The notes: generated from the letters alone by a model not told the origin. A stretch of 64,000 nucleotides of DNA from Peptoclostridium acidaminophilum DSM 3953 (GCF_000597865.1 NZ_CP007452.1:503183-567182); one strand, 5' to 3'. Positions 1 through 8,964 are shown, numbered from the stretch's first letter. Program-made: numbers and translations.

Positions 1-1
1 A

Positions 2-826
2 ACCCGAACGAAACCCGGAGACATTTGGCTATTGGGTAATCATCGCTTGCTTTGTGGCGATAGCACCAGCGAGCAGGACTTTTCCCGTCTGATGGACGGG
101 GCTCATGCAGCATGTGCTGTGACCTCACCTCCCTATGGTGTGGGCAAGGAATATGAGAAAGCGGGTATCGAGCCTTGGTTTGACACCATGCGACCTGCAA
201 TCAAGAACATCTGTAAGCACTCGGACATTATCTGTTGGAACATTGGTGATTTATTTGCGACAGGAACGCAGTTCATTGAGCCAACGGAAATGTACAGCAT
301 CGGAATGTTCAATGACAATGGTTTTCGTCCAATTTGGATTCGCATTTGGAAAAAGCAAGGCATGAACTTCGGCAATGCTCCCTATCATCTGGTGACCAAT
401 AAGCCGGTGCAGCAGTACGAATATGTGACAGCCTTTGCCGGACAAGAGACAGAGGAATACAACGATCAGGAATATGCTTGGGTATCTGCCTTTGCCGGAC
501 ACAGTTATAAATTTGTAAAGCGACTTACCAAAGAGGAACGAAAAAAGTGGGGCTATGCCGGTATCTGGGAGATTGCTACGGTACGCGCCAACAAAGAACA
601 TCCTGCCATGTTTCCGGTGGAGCTGCCTTGGCGGTGCATTAAGATGCACTCGGACAGAGGCGGGATTGTATTGGAACCCTTCGGCGGCTGTGGTACAACC
701 CTCATTGCCTGCGAGCAAACCGAACGCCGCTGTTATGCGATGGAGATCTCTCCGGTGTACTGCGATTTAATCGTCAAGCGGTGGGAAACCTTTACGGGTG
801 AAACTGCCTTAAAACTGGAGGTATAG
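2..826 (+). CDS. DNA methyltransferase, 5' end outside the window (prophage A)
   Basis: A probable phage DNA methyltransferase modifying adenine-N6 or cytosine-N4. The frame is open from the first bases of the window and reads PGDIWLLGNHRLLCGDST, the linker that joins a ParB-like domain to the methylase domain in the next gene, so the true start lies upstream. The catalytic motif IV is SPPYG, and the SAM-binding motif near the C-terminus is EPFGGCGTTLIACEQ. An SPPY motif is more usual in N4-cytosine or mixed-specificity enzymes than DPPY, but the base cannot be fixed from this. It ends one base before the next methylase gene, so the two are cotranscribed. No restriction partner is adjacent; the likely role is protecting phage DNA from host restriction. 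Confidence 0.85.
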   Translation, partial: TRTKPGDIWLLGNHRLLCGDSTSEQDFSRLMDGAHAACAVTSPPYGVGKEYEKAGIEPWFDTMRPAIKNICKHSDIICWNIGDLFATGTQFIEPTEMYSIGMFNDNGFRPIWIRIWKKQGMNFGNAPYHLVTNKPVQQYEYVTAFAGQETEEYNDQEYAWVSAFAGHSYKFVKRLTKEERKKWGYAGIWEIATVRANKEHPAMFPVELPWRCIKMHSDRGGIVLEPFGGCGTTLIACEQTERRCYAMEISPVYCDLIVKRWETFTGETALKLEV

Positions 827-827
827 C

Positions 828-2069
828 ATGGAAAACACAATGGTTATAAAGCGCATTCCAGCCGGGCAGCTTAAAGCAGCAAAGTATAATCCGAGAAAGG
901 ATTTAAAGCCTGGGGATTCTGAATACGAAAAGCTCAAACGATCCATTCAGACCTTCGGGTATGTCGAGCCGATTCTTTGGAATCAAAGGACGGGCAATAT
1001 AATCGGAGGTCACCAACGTTACAAAGTCTTGCTTGATTTAGGACATACGGAAATTGACTGTGTTGTCGTAGACATGGACTTGGCAGATGAAAAGGCGCTC
1101 AATGTTGCGCTGAACAAGGTTTCCGGTGACTGGGACATTCCCCTTTTGACCGAGCTGTTAAAAGATATCAATGCCAGCGGCTTTGATGTATCGCTGACCG
1201 GTTTTGATGCTGCGGAGATGGATTCACTGTTTCGGGATAGCGTAATTGCAGGCGTCAAAGAAGACAGTTTTGATGAGCCTTTACCGGAAACGCCGATTTC
1301 CCGCCAAGGAGATATCTGGCTGCTGGGAAGACACAAGCTCATCTGCGGAGATAGCACAAAGCCCGACACATATACAGCCCTGATGGACGACCAACAGGCC
1401 AACCTTGTAGTGACTGATCCGCCATATAACGTGGCTTATGAAGGTACTGCCGGTACCATCCAGAACGACAACATGGACAGCGCCAAGTTCCACGCATTTT
1501 TACTGTCAGCTTTTCGCTGTATGTATGAGAAGCTTGTAGACGGTGGAAGTATTTATGTATTCCACGCAGATCGGGAAACCGTCAACTTTCGAACCGCCTT
1601 TACCGAGGCGGGTTTTTTCTGCCATCAGACCTGTATCTGGATAAAGAATGTGCCGGTGCTTGGCCGCTGCGTTTATCAGTATAACCACGAACCGGTGCTT
1701 ATGGGCTGGAAACCGACAGCAGGACATCAGTGGTATGCAGATCGAAAGCAGCGCACCACCTGGAATTTCGACCGGCCGTCAAAGAGTAAATTTCATCCGA
1801 CTATGAAACCGGTAGCTTTGGTTGCTTATCCGATCGTTAACAGCAGCGTATCCAATAGCATTGTGCTGGACCCCTTCGGCGGCAGTGGTAGCACGCTCAT
1901 TGCCTGTGAGCAGACAGAACGGATTTGTCACACGATCGAGCTTGACGAAAAATACGTCGATGTGATTGTAAAGCGGTATCTGGAGTTTAAAGGCACGGAT
2001 GCAGAGGTTACCCTCTTGCGTGGCGGCGAAAAAATGAGCTATGAAAAAGCGCAGAATACAGTCAAATAA
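828..2069 (+). CDS. ParB-like/DNA adenine methyltransferase fusion (prophage A)
   Basis: 413 residues in two parts. Residues 1-120 form a ParB/sulfiredoxin-like domain (NPRKDLKPGD, then GGHQRYKVLLDLG). The C-terminal methylase carries DPPYNVAYEG as motif IV and DPFGGSGSTLIACEQ as motif I. It probably makes N6-methyladenine on phage DNA. The start is an ATG behind GGAGG, directly after the preceding methylase. A close homologue is at 48690-49922 in prophage B, also followed by the same two small genes, so this trio is a conserved accessory block of the phage family. The exact recognition sequence cannot be read from the protein. Confidence 0.9.
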   Translation: MENTMVIKRIPAGQLKAAKYNPRKDLKPGDSEYEKLKRSIQTFGYVEPILWNQRTGNIIGGHQRYKVLLDLGHTEIDCVVVDMDLADEKALNVALNKVSGDWDIPLLTELLKDINASGFDVSLTGFDAAEMDSLFRDSVIAGVKEDSFDEPLPETPISRQGDIWLLGRHKLICGDSTKPDTYTALMDDQQANLVVTDPPYNVAYEGTAGTIQNDNMDSAKFHAFLLSAFRCMYEKLVDGGSIYVFHADRETVNFRTAFTEAGFFCHQTCIWIKNVPVLGRCVYQYNHEPVLMGWKPTAGHQWYADRKQRTTWNFDRPSKSKFHPTMKPVALVAYPIVNSSVSNSIVLDPFGGSGSTLIACEQTERICHTIELDEKYVDVIVKRYLEFKGTDAEVTLLRGGEKMSYEKAQNTVK

Positions 2070-2072
2070 GTC

Positions 2073-2104
2073 TTGCTATATCACAGCTTTCGAGCGATAT
2101 ATGT
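2073..2104 (+). promoter_or_regulatory. Promoter-like element TTGCTA-N17-GATATATGTA, copy 1
   Basis: TTGCTA at 2073-2078, a 17-base spacer and GATATA at 2096-2101, followed by TGTA. The same spacing and the same extended -10-like block occur at 49944 and 51262 in prophage B, in front of related genes. Conservation of the hexamers and spacing while the spacer bases differ suggests a promoter rather than simple homology. Confidence 0.55.
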
Positions 2105-2133
2105 ACCTACCAAAAATGAAAGGTGGTACGAAT

Positions 2134-2787
2134 ATGGAAATCAATTATAACGTTACCAGTGAGGAGCGAAAGGCTCTGATTCAGGCTCTTGGCGAGCTGT
2201 TGGAGGTAAAACCTAAATATCTTGGCGCGCCCTCCTTTTCTTATGAGCTTGGAGACATCAGCGTCGATAAACAAGGGACCGTTCTTTTTAAAGAAGATGC
2301 CAGCCAAGAAGACGTGGATAGAATCCTGGACGGTTTGCTGGAGCGCGGTTTTGAATGTGTTGTTCCGGATAGCTTTGTCATCGAGCTGCCTCGAGAAGGC
2401 ATCAGCGATTTGGCAATCGAGAACCTCAAGCAAATTGTCGAAGGCAAAGCAGAGCTGATCAAAAAGGCGCTGGGGGCTGATGCTCTTGAGATTACGGTTA
2501 CAGAAGACAAGATCGGCTTTCCATGGTTTAAGTGCTTACCTGCTCCAGAAGAACTCAGCGCCTATGCACGTTTTGTTGGGCATTTGGTATTGATGGCCAA
2601 AACACTCCAACGAGTCAACACAACAACAAAGACAGTGGAAAATGAAAAATATGCTTTTCGATGCTTTCTGCTTCGTTTGGGCTTTATCGGTGAAGAGTAT
2701 AAGAAAACGCGCAAAGTGCTGCTAAAGAACTTAAGTGGCAGTTCGGCATTTAAGTCCGGCGCAAAGGATAAGGAGGTGTCCGAATGA
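2134..2787 (+). CDS. Conserved phage protein of the 'virulence-related' annotation family
   Basis: 217 residues from the ATG after AGGTGG. No enzymatic motif is visible. It is acidic and lysine-rich, and a well conserved C-terminal block reads YAFRCFLLRLGFIGEEYK and then LKNLSGSSAFKSG. The prophage B homologue (50005-50688) keeps this block almost unchanged, whereas the middle of the protein varies. Proteins of this type are often labelled virulence protein in clostridial phages without experimental basis. The stop overlaps the next start by 4 bases, so the two are translationally coupled. Function unknown. Confidence 0.75.
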   Translation: MEINYNVTSEERKALIQALGELLEVKPKYLGAPSFSYELGDISVDKQGTVLFKEDASQEDVDRILDGLLERGFECVVPDSFVIELPREGISDLAIENLKQIVEGKAELIKKALGADALEITVTEDKIGFPWFKCLPAPEELSAYARFVGHLVLMAKTLQRVNTTTKTVENEKYAFRCFLLRLGFIGEEYKKTRKVLLKNLSGSSAFKSGAKDKEVSE

Positions 2788-3011
2788 AGCAAATCCATCC
2801 TGGAATGCTGAAGCAGCTTCGTGATTACTATAAGCCGGGCACCCGCGTCATGCTTGTGCGCATGGACGACCCATATAGCAAGCTGCAGCCCGGCGATAGT
2901 GGTACCGTTTCTTTTATTGACGATACCGGAACTGTATTTGTGAATTGGGATAGTGGCAGTTCCTTAGGCGTAGTTTTTGGCATTGATGAGATCCGAAAAA
3001 TTGAAGAATAG
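2784..3011 (+). CDS. DUF4314-like small protein
   Basis: 75 residues resembling DUF4314: a short beta-rich fold with PGTRVMLVRMDD and then VFVNWDSGSSLGVVFGIDEI. It is coupled to the preceding gene by a 4-base overlap. Prophage B has the equivalent at 50672-50914 (IMIQWDNGSSLNVVYGID). The family is common next to DNA methylases in clostridial phages and has no known function. The Walker-like wording GDSGT is too short to be an NTPase. Confidence 0.75.
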   Translation: MKQIHPGMLKQLRDYYKPGTRVMLVRMDDPYSKLQPGDSGTVSFIDDTGTVFVNWDSGSSLGVVFGIDEIRKIEE

Positions 3012-3146
3012 AGCACTATAAACTACACAATTCCAAGACGTAATAACTGTGTATTTATGCACTTTATGTAGCCGAATTGCCTTGCTACGCAAGGTTTATT
3101 CTGACCGGCAAAGACGAATAATTATCCGGGCAAACCGGCACACACA

Positions 3147-3175
3147 AAGGAGCTCCACTGAGGGTTCCTTTTTTC
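3147..3175 (+). terminator. Hairpin and T-run before TerL (prophage A)
   Basis: AAGGAGCTC pairs with GGGTTCCTT (nine pairs including two G-T wobbles) around a six-base loop and runs into TTTTTTC. It lies just upstream of the TerL ribosome site. The 174-base spacer from 3012 also holds a smaller hairpin (CCTTG/CAAGG) and no convincing gene. Prophage B has a comparable hairpin at the same place (51985). Confidence 0.6.
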
Positions 3176-3206
3176 ATGTCTATTTTTGTGGAAGGAGGCG
3201 GTGACA

Positions 3207-4808
3207 ATAAGAAAACTAAAGAAATACACTCCAACTCGTTTTATGGCGAAGGATTCAGTTTACAGTAAAGCCGCCGCCGACTATGCAGTCGCATTTATTC
3301 AAGCACTGCGTCATACCAGCGGTATATGGGATGGCCAGCCTTTTGAACTTATAGATTGGCAAGAACGGATTATCCGTGATGTGTTTGGTGTTCTCAAACC
3401 GAACGGGTATCGACAGTTCAACACAGCCTTTATTGAAATACCAAAGAAGAATGGAAAGTCCGAGCTTGCTGCAGCAGTCGCCTTACTGTTGACCTGTGGT
3501 GATGGCGAGCAGCGTGCCAAGGTATACAGCTGTGCTTCTGATAAAAATCAAGCGAAGATAGTATTTGAGGTAGCTGTGGCAATGGTGCGTAAATCACCGG
3601 CGTTAAGTAAGCGCGTGAAAATACTTGAATCTACAAAGACGCTAATATTTACACCAACTGAGAGTACTTATCAGGTGCTTTCAGCCGACGTAGCGAATAA
3701 GCATGGTTTCAATACACATGGCGTCATTTTTGATGAGCTGCACACGCAGCCCAACAGAAAGCTATTTGATGTTATGACCAAGGGCAGCGGAGATGCTCGG
3801 ATGCAACCACTGTATTTTCTGATTACCACAGCGGGAGACAATACGAATTCTATCTGCTACGAGGTGCATCAAAAGGCACAGGATATTCTTTCTGGACGTA
3901 AGACGGATCCGACCTTTTATCCGGTGATTTACGGTATCGAAGAGACAGATGACTGGACGGATCCAAAAGTATGGAAAAAAGCAAATCCCTCTCTTGGAAT
4001 TACAATCGGTATAGATAAAGTGAAAGCGGCTTGTGAAAGTGCAAAGCAAAACCCAGCAGAAGAAAACAGCTTCAGGCAGCTTCGCCTTAATCAATGGGTA
4101 AAGCAGGCTGTGCGCTGGATGCCTATGGATAAATGGGACAAATGCGCCTTTGCTGTTGATCAAAGTAGCCTCAAGGGACGTGTTTGTTATGGTGGCCTCG
4201 ATCTTTCCTCTTCAACGGATATCAGCGCTTTTGTGCTGGTGTTCCCCCCGATTGATGAGGATGACAAATACATTATCCTGCCATACTTTTGGATACCAGA
4301 AGAAAACCTCGAATTGCGCGTCCGGCGTGATCACGTGAATTATGATTTGTGGGAGAAACAAGGTTTTCTTCAAACCACCGAAGGCAATGTCGTTCACTAT
4401 GGCTTTATTGAGGCCTGCATTGAGCGTCTAGGTTTAGAGTATAACATACGTGAAATTGCCTTTGATCGCTGGGGTGCTGTTCAGATGGTGCAAAACCTTG
4501 AAGGTATGGGATTCACTGTCGTTCCCTTTGGGCAAGGCTTCAAGGATATGTCGCCTCCAACGAAGGAACTAATGAAGCTGACACTGGAGCAGAAAATCGC
4601 ACATGGCGGGCATCCAGTACTTCGGTGGATGATGGACAACATTTTTATTCGAACAGACCCTGCAGGCAATATCAAGCCCGATAAGGAAAAATCGACGGAG
4701 CGTATCGATGGTGCGGTTGCGACCATCATGGCTCTGGATCGAGCAATACGTTGTGGTAATGATACGAGCGCTTCGGTTTATGACCAGCGCGGCTTGCTTG
4801 TATTTTAA
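3207..4808 (+). CDS. Terminase large subunit (prophage A), probable ATA start
   Basis: Packages phage DNA into proheads as ATPase and nuclease. The Walker A-like PKKNGKSE is at about residue 79, the Walker B-like VIFDELHT at about 175, and the nuclease domain starts near GGLDLSSSTDISAF. The chosen start is unusual. AAGGAGG at 3192-3198 is spaced 8 bases from an ATA codon, and the reading IRKLKKYTPTRFMAKDS is conserved in the prophage B copy, which has no ATG, GTG or TTG upstream. Here the alternatives are GTG at 3201, only two bases from the ribosome site, or TTG at 3186. From this codon both copies are exactly 534 codons long including the stop. No small terminase gene lies just upstream, unlike in B. 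Confidence 0.93.
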   Translation: MRKLKKYTPTRFMAKDSVYSKAAADYAVAFIQALRHTSGIWDGQPFELIDWQERIIRDVFGVLKPNGYRQFNTAFIEIPKKNGKSELAAAVALLLTCGDGEQRAKVYSCASDKNQAKIVFEVAVAMVRKSPALSKRVKILESTKTLIFTPTESTYQVLSADVANKHGFNTHGVIFDELHTQPNRKLFDVMTKGSGDARMQPLYFLITTAGDNTNSICYEVHQKAQDILSGRKTDPTFYPVIYGIEETDDWTDPKVWKKANPSLGITIGIDKVKAACESAKQNPAEENSFRQLRLNQWVKQAVRWMPMDKWDKCAFAVDQSSLKGRVCYGGLDLSSSTDISAFVLVFPPIDEDDKYIILPYFWIPEENLELRVRRDHVNYDLWEKQGFLQTTEGNVVHYGFIEACIERLGLEYNIREIAFDRWGAVQMVQNLEGMGFTVVPFGQGFKDMSPPTKELMKLTLEQKIAHGGHPVLRWMMDNIFIRTDPAGNIKPDKEKSTERIDGAVATIMALDRAIRCGNDTSASVYDQRGLLVF

Positions 4809-4820
4809 TTAAGGAGAGTG

Positions 4821-6083
4821 ATGTCTATGGGAATACTACAGGGAATATTTAAGGCACGCGACAAGCCTAAGGACGTTCTTGGCGGCAGCCGCTACAGCTT
4901 CTTTTTCGGAAGCACTACTGCGGGAAAACCTGTCAACGAGCATACAGCTATGCAGATGACAGCGGTTTACTCCTGCGTAAGAATACTATCCGAGACGCTG
5001 GCTGGGCTACCGCTCCATGTGTACCGCTACAACGATTTAGGCGGAAAAGAGAAACACCTCGCTCACCCATTGTATAAGCTACTCCATGATGAACCAAACC
5101 CTGAGATGACTTCTTTTGCATTTCGAGAAACGCTGATGAGTCATCTTTTGTTGTGGGGAAATGCATACGCACAGATTATCCGGAATGCACGAGGCGAGGT
5201 CGTTGCACTTTATCCACTGATGCCAAACAAAATGACGGTCGATCGCGATTCAGCAGGTCGGCTTTTTTATTTGTATCAGCGAAGCTCAGAGGATAATCCC
5301 TCCCTTGGAAAGGACAGTCATGTCTACCTTGCTCCGCCCGATGTACTGCATATCCCTGGCCTGGGTTTTGACGGGCTGGTCGGCTACTCACCTATTGCAA
5401 TGGCAAAAAATGCTGTGGGACTTGCTATTGCCACCGAGGAATACGGTGCAAAGTTCTTCGCCAACGGGGCCGCACCTGGCGGCGTGCTGGAGCACCCGGG
5501 TACCATCAAGGACCCGCAGAAGATTAAGGAATCGTGGAATGCTGCCTACCAAGGAAGTGGAAATGCGCACAGGGTAGCTGTACTTGAGGAAGGCATGAAA
5601 TATCAGACTATAGGTATCTCACCCGAACAAGCGCAGTTTCTGGAAACTCGGAAGTTTCAGATTAACGAGATTGCCCGCATATTTAGAGTTCCACCACATA
5701 TGCTTGCAGATCTCGAAAAGAGCAGCTTCTCAAACATCGAACAACAGTCACTGGAGTTCGTAAAGTACACGCTTGATCCGTGGGTGGTGCGCTGGGAGCA
5801 GTCCATGTGCCGCGCCCTGCTTATGGAAAGTGAAAAGCTGAAGGTGTTCATTAAGTTCAACGTGGACGGACTGCTTCGCGGTGACTATGTAAGCCGCATG
5901 AACGGCTATGCCACAGCACGTCAGAACGGTTGGATGAGCGCTAATGATATTCGGGAACTTGAAAACCTCGACCGAATCCCGGCGGAGCTTGGCGGTGATC
6001 TCTATCTCATCAATGGAGCGATGACTAAGTTGCAGGACGCAGGAGCGTTCGCAAATATACAAGAAACGGAGGAAACAGAATGA
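4821..6083 (+). CDS. Phage portal protein, HK97 type (prophage A)
   Basis: 420 residues; forms the dodecameric ring at the prohead vertex through which TerL pumps DNA. Recognisable family blocks are TAVYSCVRILSETLAGLPLHVY, MSHLLLWGNAYAQIIRN, LHIPGLGFDGLVGYSPI and RIFRVPPHMLADLEKSSFSN. ATG at 4821 and ATG at 4827 are both possible behind AAGGAG. It follows TerL directly, with no inserted genes, in contrast to prophage B. The B homologue at 55251 has the same length and is nearly identical along its whole length. Confidence 0.95.
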   Translation: MSMGILQGIFKARDKPKDVLGGSRYSFFFGSTTAGKPVNEHTAMQMTAVYSCVRILSETLAGLPLHVYRYNDLGGKEKHLAHPLYKLLHDEPNPEMTSFAFRETLMSHLLLWGNAYAQIIRNARGEVVALYPLMPNKMTVDRDSAGRLFYLYQRSSEDNPSLGKDSHVYLAPPDVLHIPGLGFDGLVGYSPIAMAKNAVGLAIATEEYGAKFFANGAAPGGVLEHPGTIKDPQKIKESWNAAYQGSGNAHRVAVLEEGMKYQTIGISPEQAQFLETRKFQINEIARIFRVPPHMLADLEKSSFSNIEQQSLEFVKYTLDPWVVRWEQSMCRALLMESEKLKVFIKFNVDGLLRGDYVSRMNGYATARQNGWMSANDIRELENLDRIPAELGGDLYLINGAMTKLQDAGAFANIQETEETE

Positions 6084-6802
6084 AGAAATTCTGGAACTGG
6101 GCGCGGGATGAAGACCCCGGCGTCCGAACACTTTACCTTGACGGCGTTATTGCCGAAGAGTCGTGGTTTGATGATGATGTCACCCCAAAGGCATTCAAAG
6201 CGGAGCTTACCGCCGGCGAGGGTGACATTGTTATTTGGCTCAACTCTCCCGGCGGTGACTGTGTGGCAGCAAGCCAGATATATTCCATGCTCATGGATTA
6301 CAAAGGCAAGGTCACCGTCAAGATCGACGGCATCGCCGCATCGGCCGCTTCTGTAATTGCAATGGCAGGAACAACCGTATTAATGGCTCCGACAGCACTT
6401 ATGATGATTCACAATCCGCTGACCGTAGCGATTGGAGACAGCGAGGAAATGCAGAAAGCCATTGCTATGCTTTCGGAGGTCAAGGAAAGCATCATCAATG
6501 CCTACGAGATCAAAACAGGTCAGTCGAGAACAAAACTTTCCCACCTTATGGATGCGGAAACATGGCTCAATGCAAACAAAGCCATCGAGCTTGGTTTCGC
6601 AGACGGCATTCTGGAAGACGAAAAGAAACGGATACAGACTGATGACATTACTTATGCTTTCAGCCGCAAGGCTGTCACAAACTCATTACTGGACAAGGTA
6701 AAGCCTAAAATACCCAAGCAGAAAACAGGTATACCCGTTGATGTTGCTAAAGCCACTCCTGTGGATTGGCTTCTAAAGCGGCTTTCTTTAATTCAACACT
6801 AA
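6080..6802 (+). CDS. Head maturation protease, ClpP-like (prophage A)
   Basis: 240 residues; serine protease that trims the capsid protein or scaffold during prohead maturation. Sequence signs are IVIWLNSPGGDCVAASQIY, the catalytic Ser region IDGIAASAASVIAMAG, and the His region MMIHNPLTVAIGD. Its start overlaps the portal stop by 4 bases. No separate scaffold gene follows; the capsid N-terminal coiled region probably serves that role. It is eight residues longer than the B copy, the difference lying in a C-terminal linker just before the shared RLSLIQH end. Confidence 0.93.
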   Translation: MKKFWNWARDEDPGVRTLYLDGVIAEESWFDDDVTPKAFKAELTAGEGDIVIWLNSPGGDCVAASQIYSMLMDYKGKVTVKIDGIAASAASVIAMAGTTVLMAPTALMMIHNPLTVAIGDSEEMQKAIAMLSEVKESIINAYEIKTGQSRTKLSHLMDAETWLNANKAIELGFADGILEDEKKRIQTDDITYAFSRKAVTNSLLDKVKPKIPKQKTGIPVDVAKATPVDWLLKRLSLIQH

Positions 6803-6822
6803 TTTTTAGGAGGAAAAATACT

Positions 6823-8031
6823 ATGAACAAAATTCTTGAACTGCGTGAGAAGCGCGCGAAAGCATGGGAAGCGGCCAAGGCTTTCCTCGATACCAAGCGC
6901 GGTGCGGACGGGCTGGTTTCCCCTGAAGATACCGCAACTTACGAAAAAATGGAAGCTGACGTGGTCGCTCTCGGGAAGGAAATCGACCGCCTTGAAAAGC
7001 AGGAGGCCCTTGATCGCGAGCTTTCTAAGCCCTTAAACGCACCCCTTACGGGCAAACCGGCTGTTCAGGGCATGGATACCAAGACTGGCAGAGCATCCGA
7101 TGAATACCGAAAAGCATTCTGGAATGCTATGCGTACACGTGCCGGTGAGGGCCTTGACCCCATCGTTAGAAACGCACTGCAGATCGGTACTGATACCGAG
7201 GGCGGATATCTTGTCCCGGATGAGTTTGAACGCACCCTTGTGGAAGCTCTCGAGGACGAGAACATTTTCCGTAGACTGGCCAATGTCATCACAACCTCTT
7301 CTGGCGACCGTAAAATTCCGGTTGTGGCGTCTAAGGGTACAGCCTCTTGGATTGATGAAGAGGGCGCAATCCCCGAAAGTGATGACAGCTTCGGGCAGGT
7401 ATCCATCAGTGCGTATAAGCTTGGGACCATGATCAAGGTTTCCGAGGAGTTGCTGAACGACAGCGTATTCAACCTCGAAACCTACATTTCAAAAGAGTTT
7501 GCCAGACGCATCGGAAACAAAGAAGAGGAAGCATTCTTTACAGGTAACGGTTCAGGTAAACCTAGCGGTATCCTTGCGGCTACTGGTGGTGCACAACTTG
7601 GTGTGACTACGGCGAGTGCAACAGCGATCACCATTGATGAGGTGCTTGATTTGTTCTACTCGCTGAAAGCACCCTACCGCAATAAGGCTGTGTTCGTCAT
7701 GAACGATGCCACTGTCAAAGCGATCCGGAAGCTGAAGGACGGACAAGGGCAGTACATCTGGCAGCCTTCTTTGCAGGCCGGAACCCCTGACACCATCCTG
7801 AACCGACCGTTGTACACTTCGGCATATGTGCCCGCCATAGCTGCAACCGCTAAGACCATAGTATTCGGGGATTTCAGCTACTATTGGGTAGCCGACCGTC
7901 AGGGACGTGTATTCAAGCGACTAAATGAGCTTTATGCCGCAACCGGTCAGGTAGGCTTTGTCGCTACCCAGCGTGTCGACGGAAAACTGATTCTGCCGGA
8001 GGCAATCAAAGTGCTCCAGCAGAAGGCATAA
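6823..8031 (+). CDS. Major capsid protein, HK97 fold (prophage A)
   Basis: 402 residues from the ATG behind AGGAGG. Residues 1-75 are a charged coiled-coil delta domain (ELREKRAKAWEAAKAFL, YEKMEADVVALGKEIDRLEKQ) that acts as an internal scaffold in this family and is cut off by the upstream protease. The mature capsid part begins around TDTEGGYLVPDEF. The C-terminus has the family block RVDGKLILPEAIKVLQQKA. The prophage B protein has the same length and differs at scattered positions only. Confidence 0.95.
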   Translation: MNKILELREKRAKAWEAAKAFLDTKRGADGLVSPEDTATYEKMEADVVALGKEIDRLEKQEALDRELSKPLNAPLTGKPAVQGMDTKTGRASDEYRKAFWNAMRTRAGEGLDPIVRNALQIGTDTEGGYLVPDEFERTLVEALEDENIFRRLANVITTSSGDRKIPVVASKGTASWIDEEGAIPESDDSFGQVSISAYKLGTMIKVSEELLNDSVFNLETYISKEFARRIGNKEEEAFFTGNGSGKPSGILAATGGAQLGVTTASATAITIDEVLDLFYSLKAPYRNKAVFVMNDATVKAIRKLKDGQGQYIWQPSLQAGTPDTILNRPLYTSAYVPAIAATAKTIVFGDFSYYWVADRQGRVFKRLNELYAATGQVGFVATQRVDGKLILPEAIKVLQQKA

Positions 8032-8043
8032 CGGAGGTGCACT

Positions 8044-8271
8044 ATGAGCTATAACGCAAAGAACTACACCGAACAAGGCGGTGAAAAAACCGTCATTGGC
8101 GGCACACTTGAAATCAAAGAGGGAGCCTTGGTAACGGGGATTCCATCTCAGTTTACACCGGCTGCAAACCAGTCAGACTCAACCGCTACAACCATTGCTG
8201 GACTTGTTGTTGATTTCAATGCGCTGCTTGCAAAGCTAAAAGCTGCTGGGCTTATGGCGGCAGACAGTTAG
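8044..8271 (+). CDS. Head fibre-like small protein (prophage A)
   Basis: 75 residues immediately after the capsid gene. The N-terminus SYNAKNYTEQGGEKTVIGGTL resembles phage head-fibre/decoration proteins, and the C-terminus VVDFNALLAKLKAAGLM looks helical. It is probably an exposed decoration protein. The prophage B version (58449) has the same two ends with a shorter middle, so the exposed linker is the variable part. Confidence 0.75.
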   Translation: MSYNAKNYTEQGGEKTVIGGTLEIKEGALVTGIPSQFTPAANQSDSTATTIAGLVVDFNALLAKLKAAGLMAADS

Positions 8272-8295
8272 GAATAAGGAAAGGATGGTGACGGT

Positions 8296-8604
8296 ATGAC
8301 ACTGCTTGAAAAGGTCAAGGCTAACCTCATCCTTGAGCACTCGGCGGACGATGGACTCCTGCAGCTGTACATCACCGCCGCTGTCAGGTATGCCGAGAGC
8401 TATCAGCACTTGACTGAAAACTTCTACGCTGATAACCCGATGCCGCCAACAACTGAACAAGCCGTAATTATGCTGTCGTCCCATTTTTATGAATCAAGGG
8501 ACGGCAGCACAGGCGGCTTTTTTGCCGACAATGTGCAGGCCGGACAGCAGGTGTGGAATACGGTCAATCTTCTTTTAAGGCTTGATCGGGATTGGAAGGT
8601 GTAA
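8296..8604 (+). CDS. Head-tail connector protein, gp6-like (prophage A)
   Basis: 102 residues of the phage gp6-like connector family: short helical protein that extends the portal ring. Blocks LEKVKANLILEHSADDGLLQLYITAAVRYAES and QQVWNTVNLLLRLDRDWKV are shared almost exactly with the prophage B copy at 58680. This is the last gene of the nearly identical head module; homology to B stops right after it. Confidence 0.88.
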   Translation: MTLLEKVKANLILEHSADDGLLQLYITAAVRYAESYQHLTENFYADNPMPPTTEQAVIMLSSHFYESRDGSTGGFFADNVQAGQQVWNTVNLLLRLDRDWKV

Positions 8605-8637
8605 ATATGAGTTTTCTTGTAGAGAGGGGTGGTGTGT

Positions 8638-8964
8638 GTGAGTATTGGTGAAATGAGACATCGCATCACTATCCAAAGGATAACACCAACGATCAATGAA
8701 AACGGTTTTGAAAGTGAAATCTCTCAGGATTTCAAAACTGTATGTGCATCAGTGAAAAAGCTTCATGGTAAAGAATACTTTGCTGCTAAAGCTGTCCAGG
8801 CAGAAAATACAGTGAAATTTACCATTCGATACATTGCTGGAATTGATCAGACTATGAAAATTCTGTTTCAAGGGAAAGCCTACAACATTACCTCCATTGA
8901 CAACATCAAATATAAGAAGCGATATATCGAGATTCAAGCCATGGAGGTGGTGACAGATGGCTAA
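8638..8964 (+). CDS. Head-closure / head-tail adaptor protein (prophage A)
   Basis: About 108 residues from GTG at 8638, a head-closure protein of the SPP1 gp16 type (GEMRHRITIQRITPTINENGFE, then VKFTIRYIAGIDQTMKILFQGKAYNITSIDN). The equivalent in prophage B (58991) has the same fold signature but little identity. A relic reading ATGAGTTTT at 8607, matching the start of the B gene, shows where the two phages were spliced. Several GTG codons in a row make the exact start uncertain. Confidence 0.8.
   Translation: MSIGEMRHRITIQRITPTINENGFESEISQDFKTVCASVKKLHGKEYFAAKAVQAENTVKFTIRYIAGIDQTMKILFQGKAYNITSIDNIKYKKRYIEIQAMEVVTDG

Noticed and set aside
3177-3266. Leader frame MSIFVEGGGDNKK overlapping TerL of prophage A
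   Set aside because: Its frame relation to TerL differs from that of the leader ATG in prophage B, so a conserved frameshift or leader gene is unlikely.
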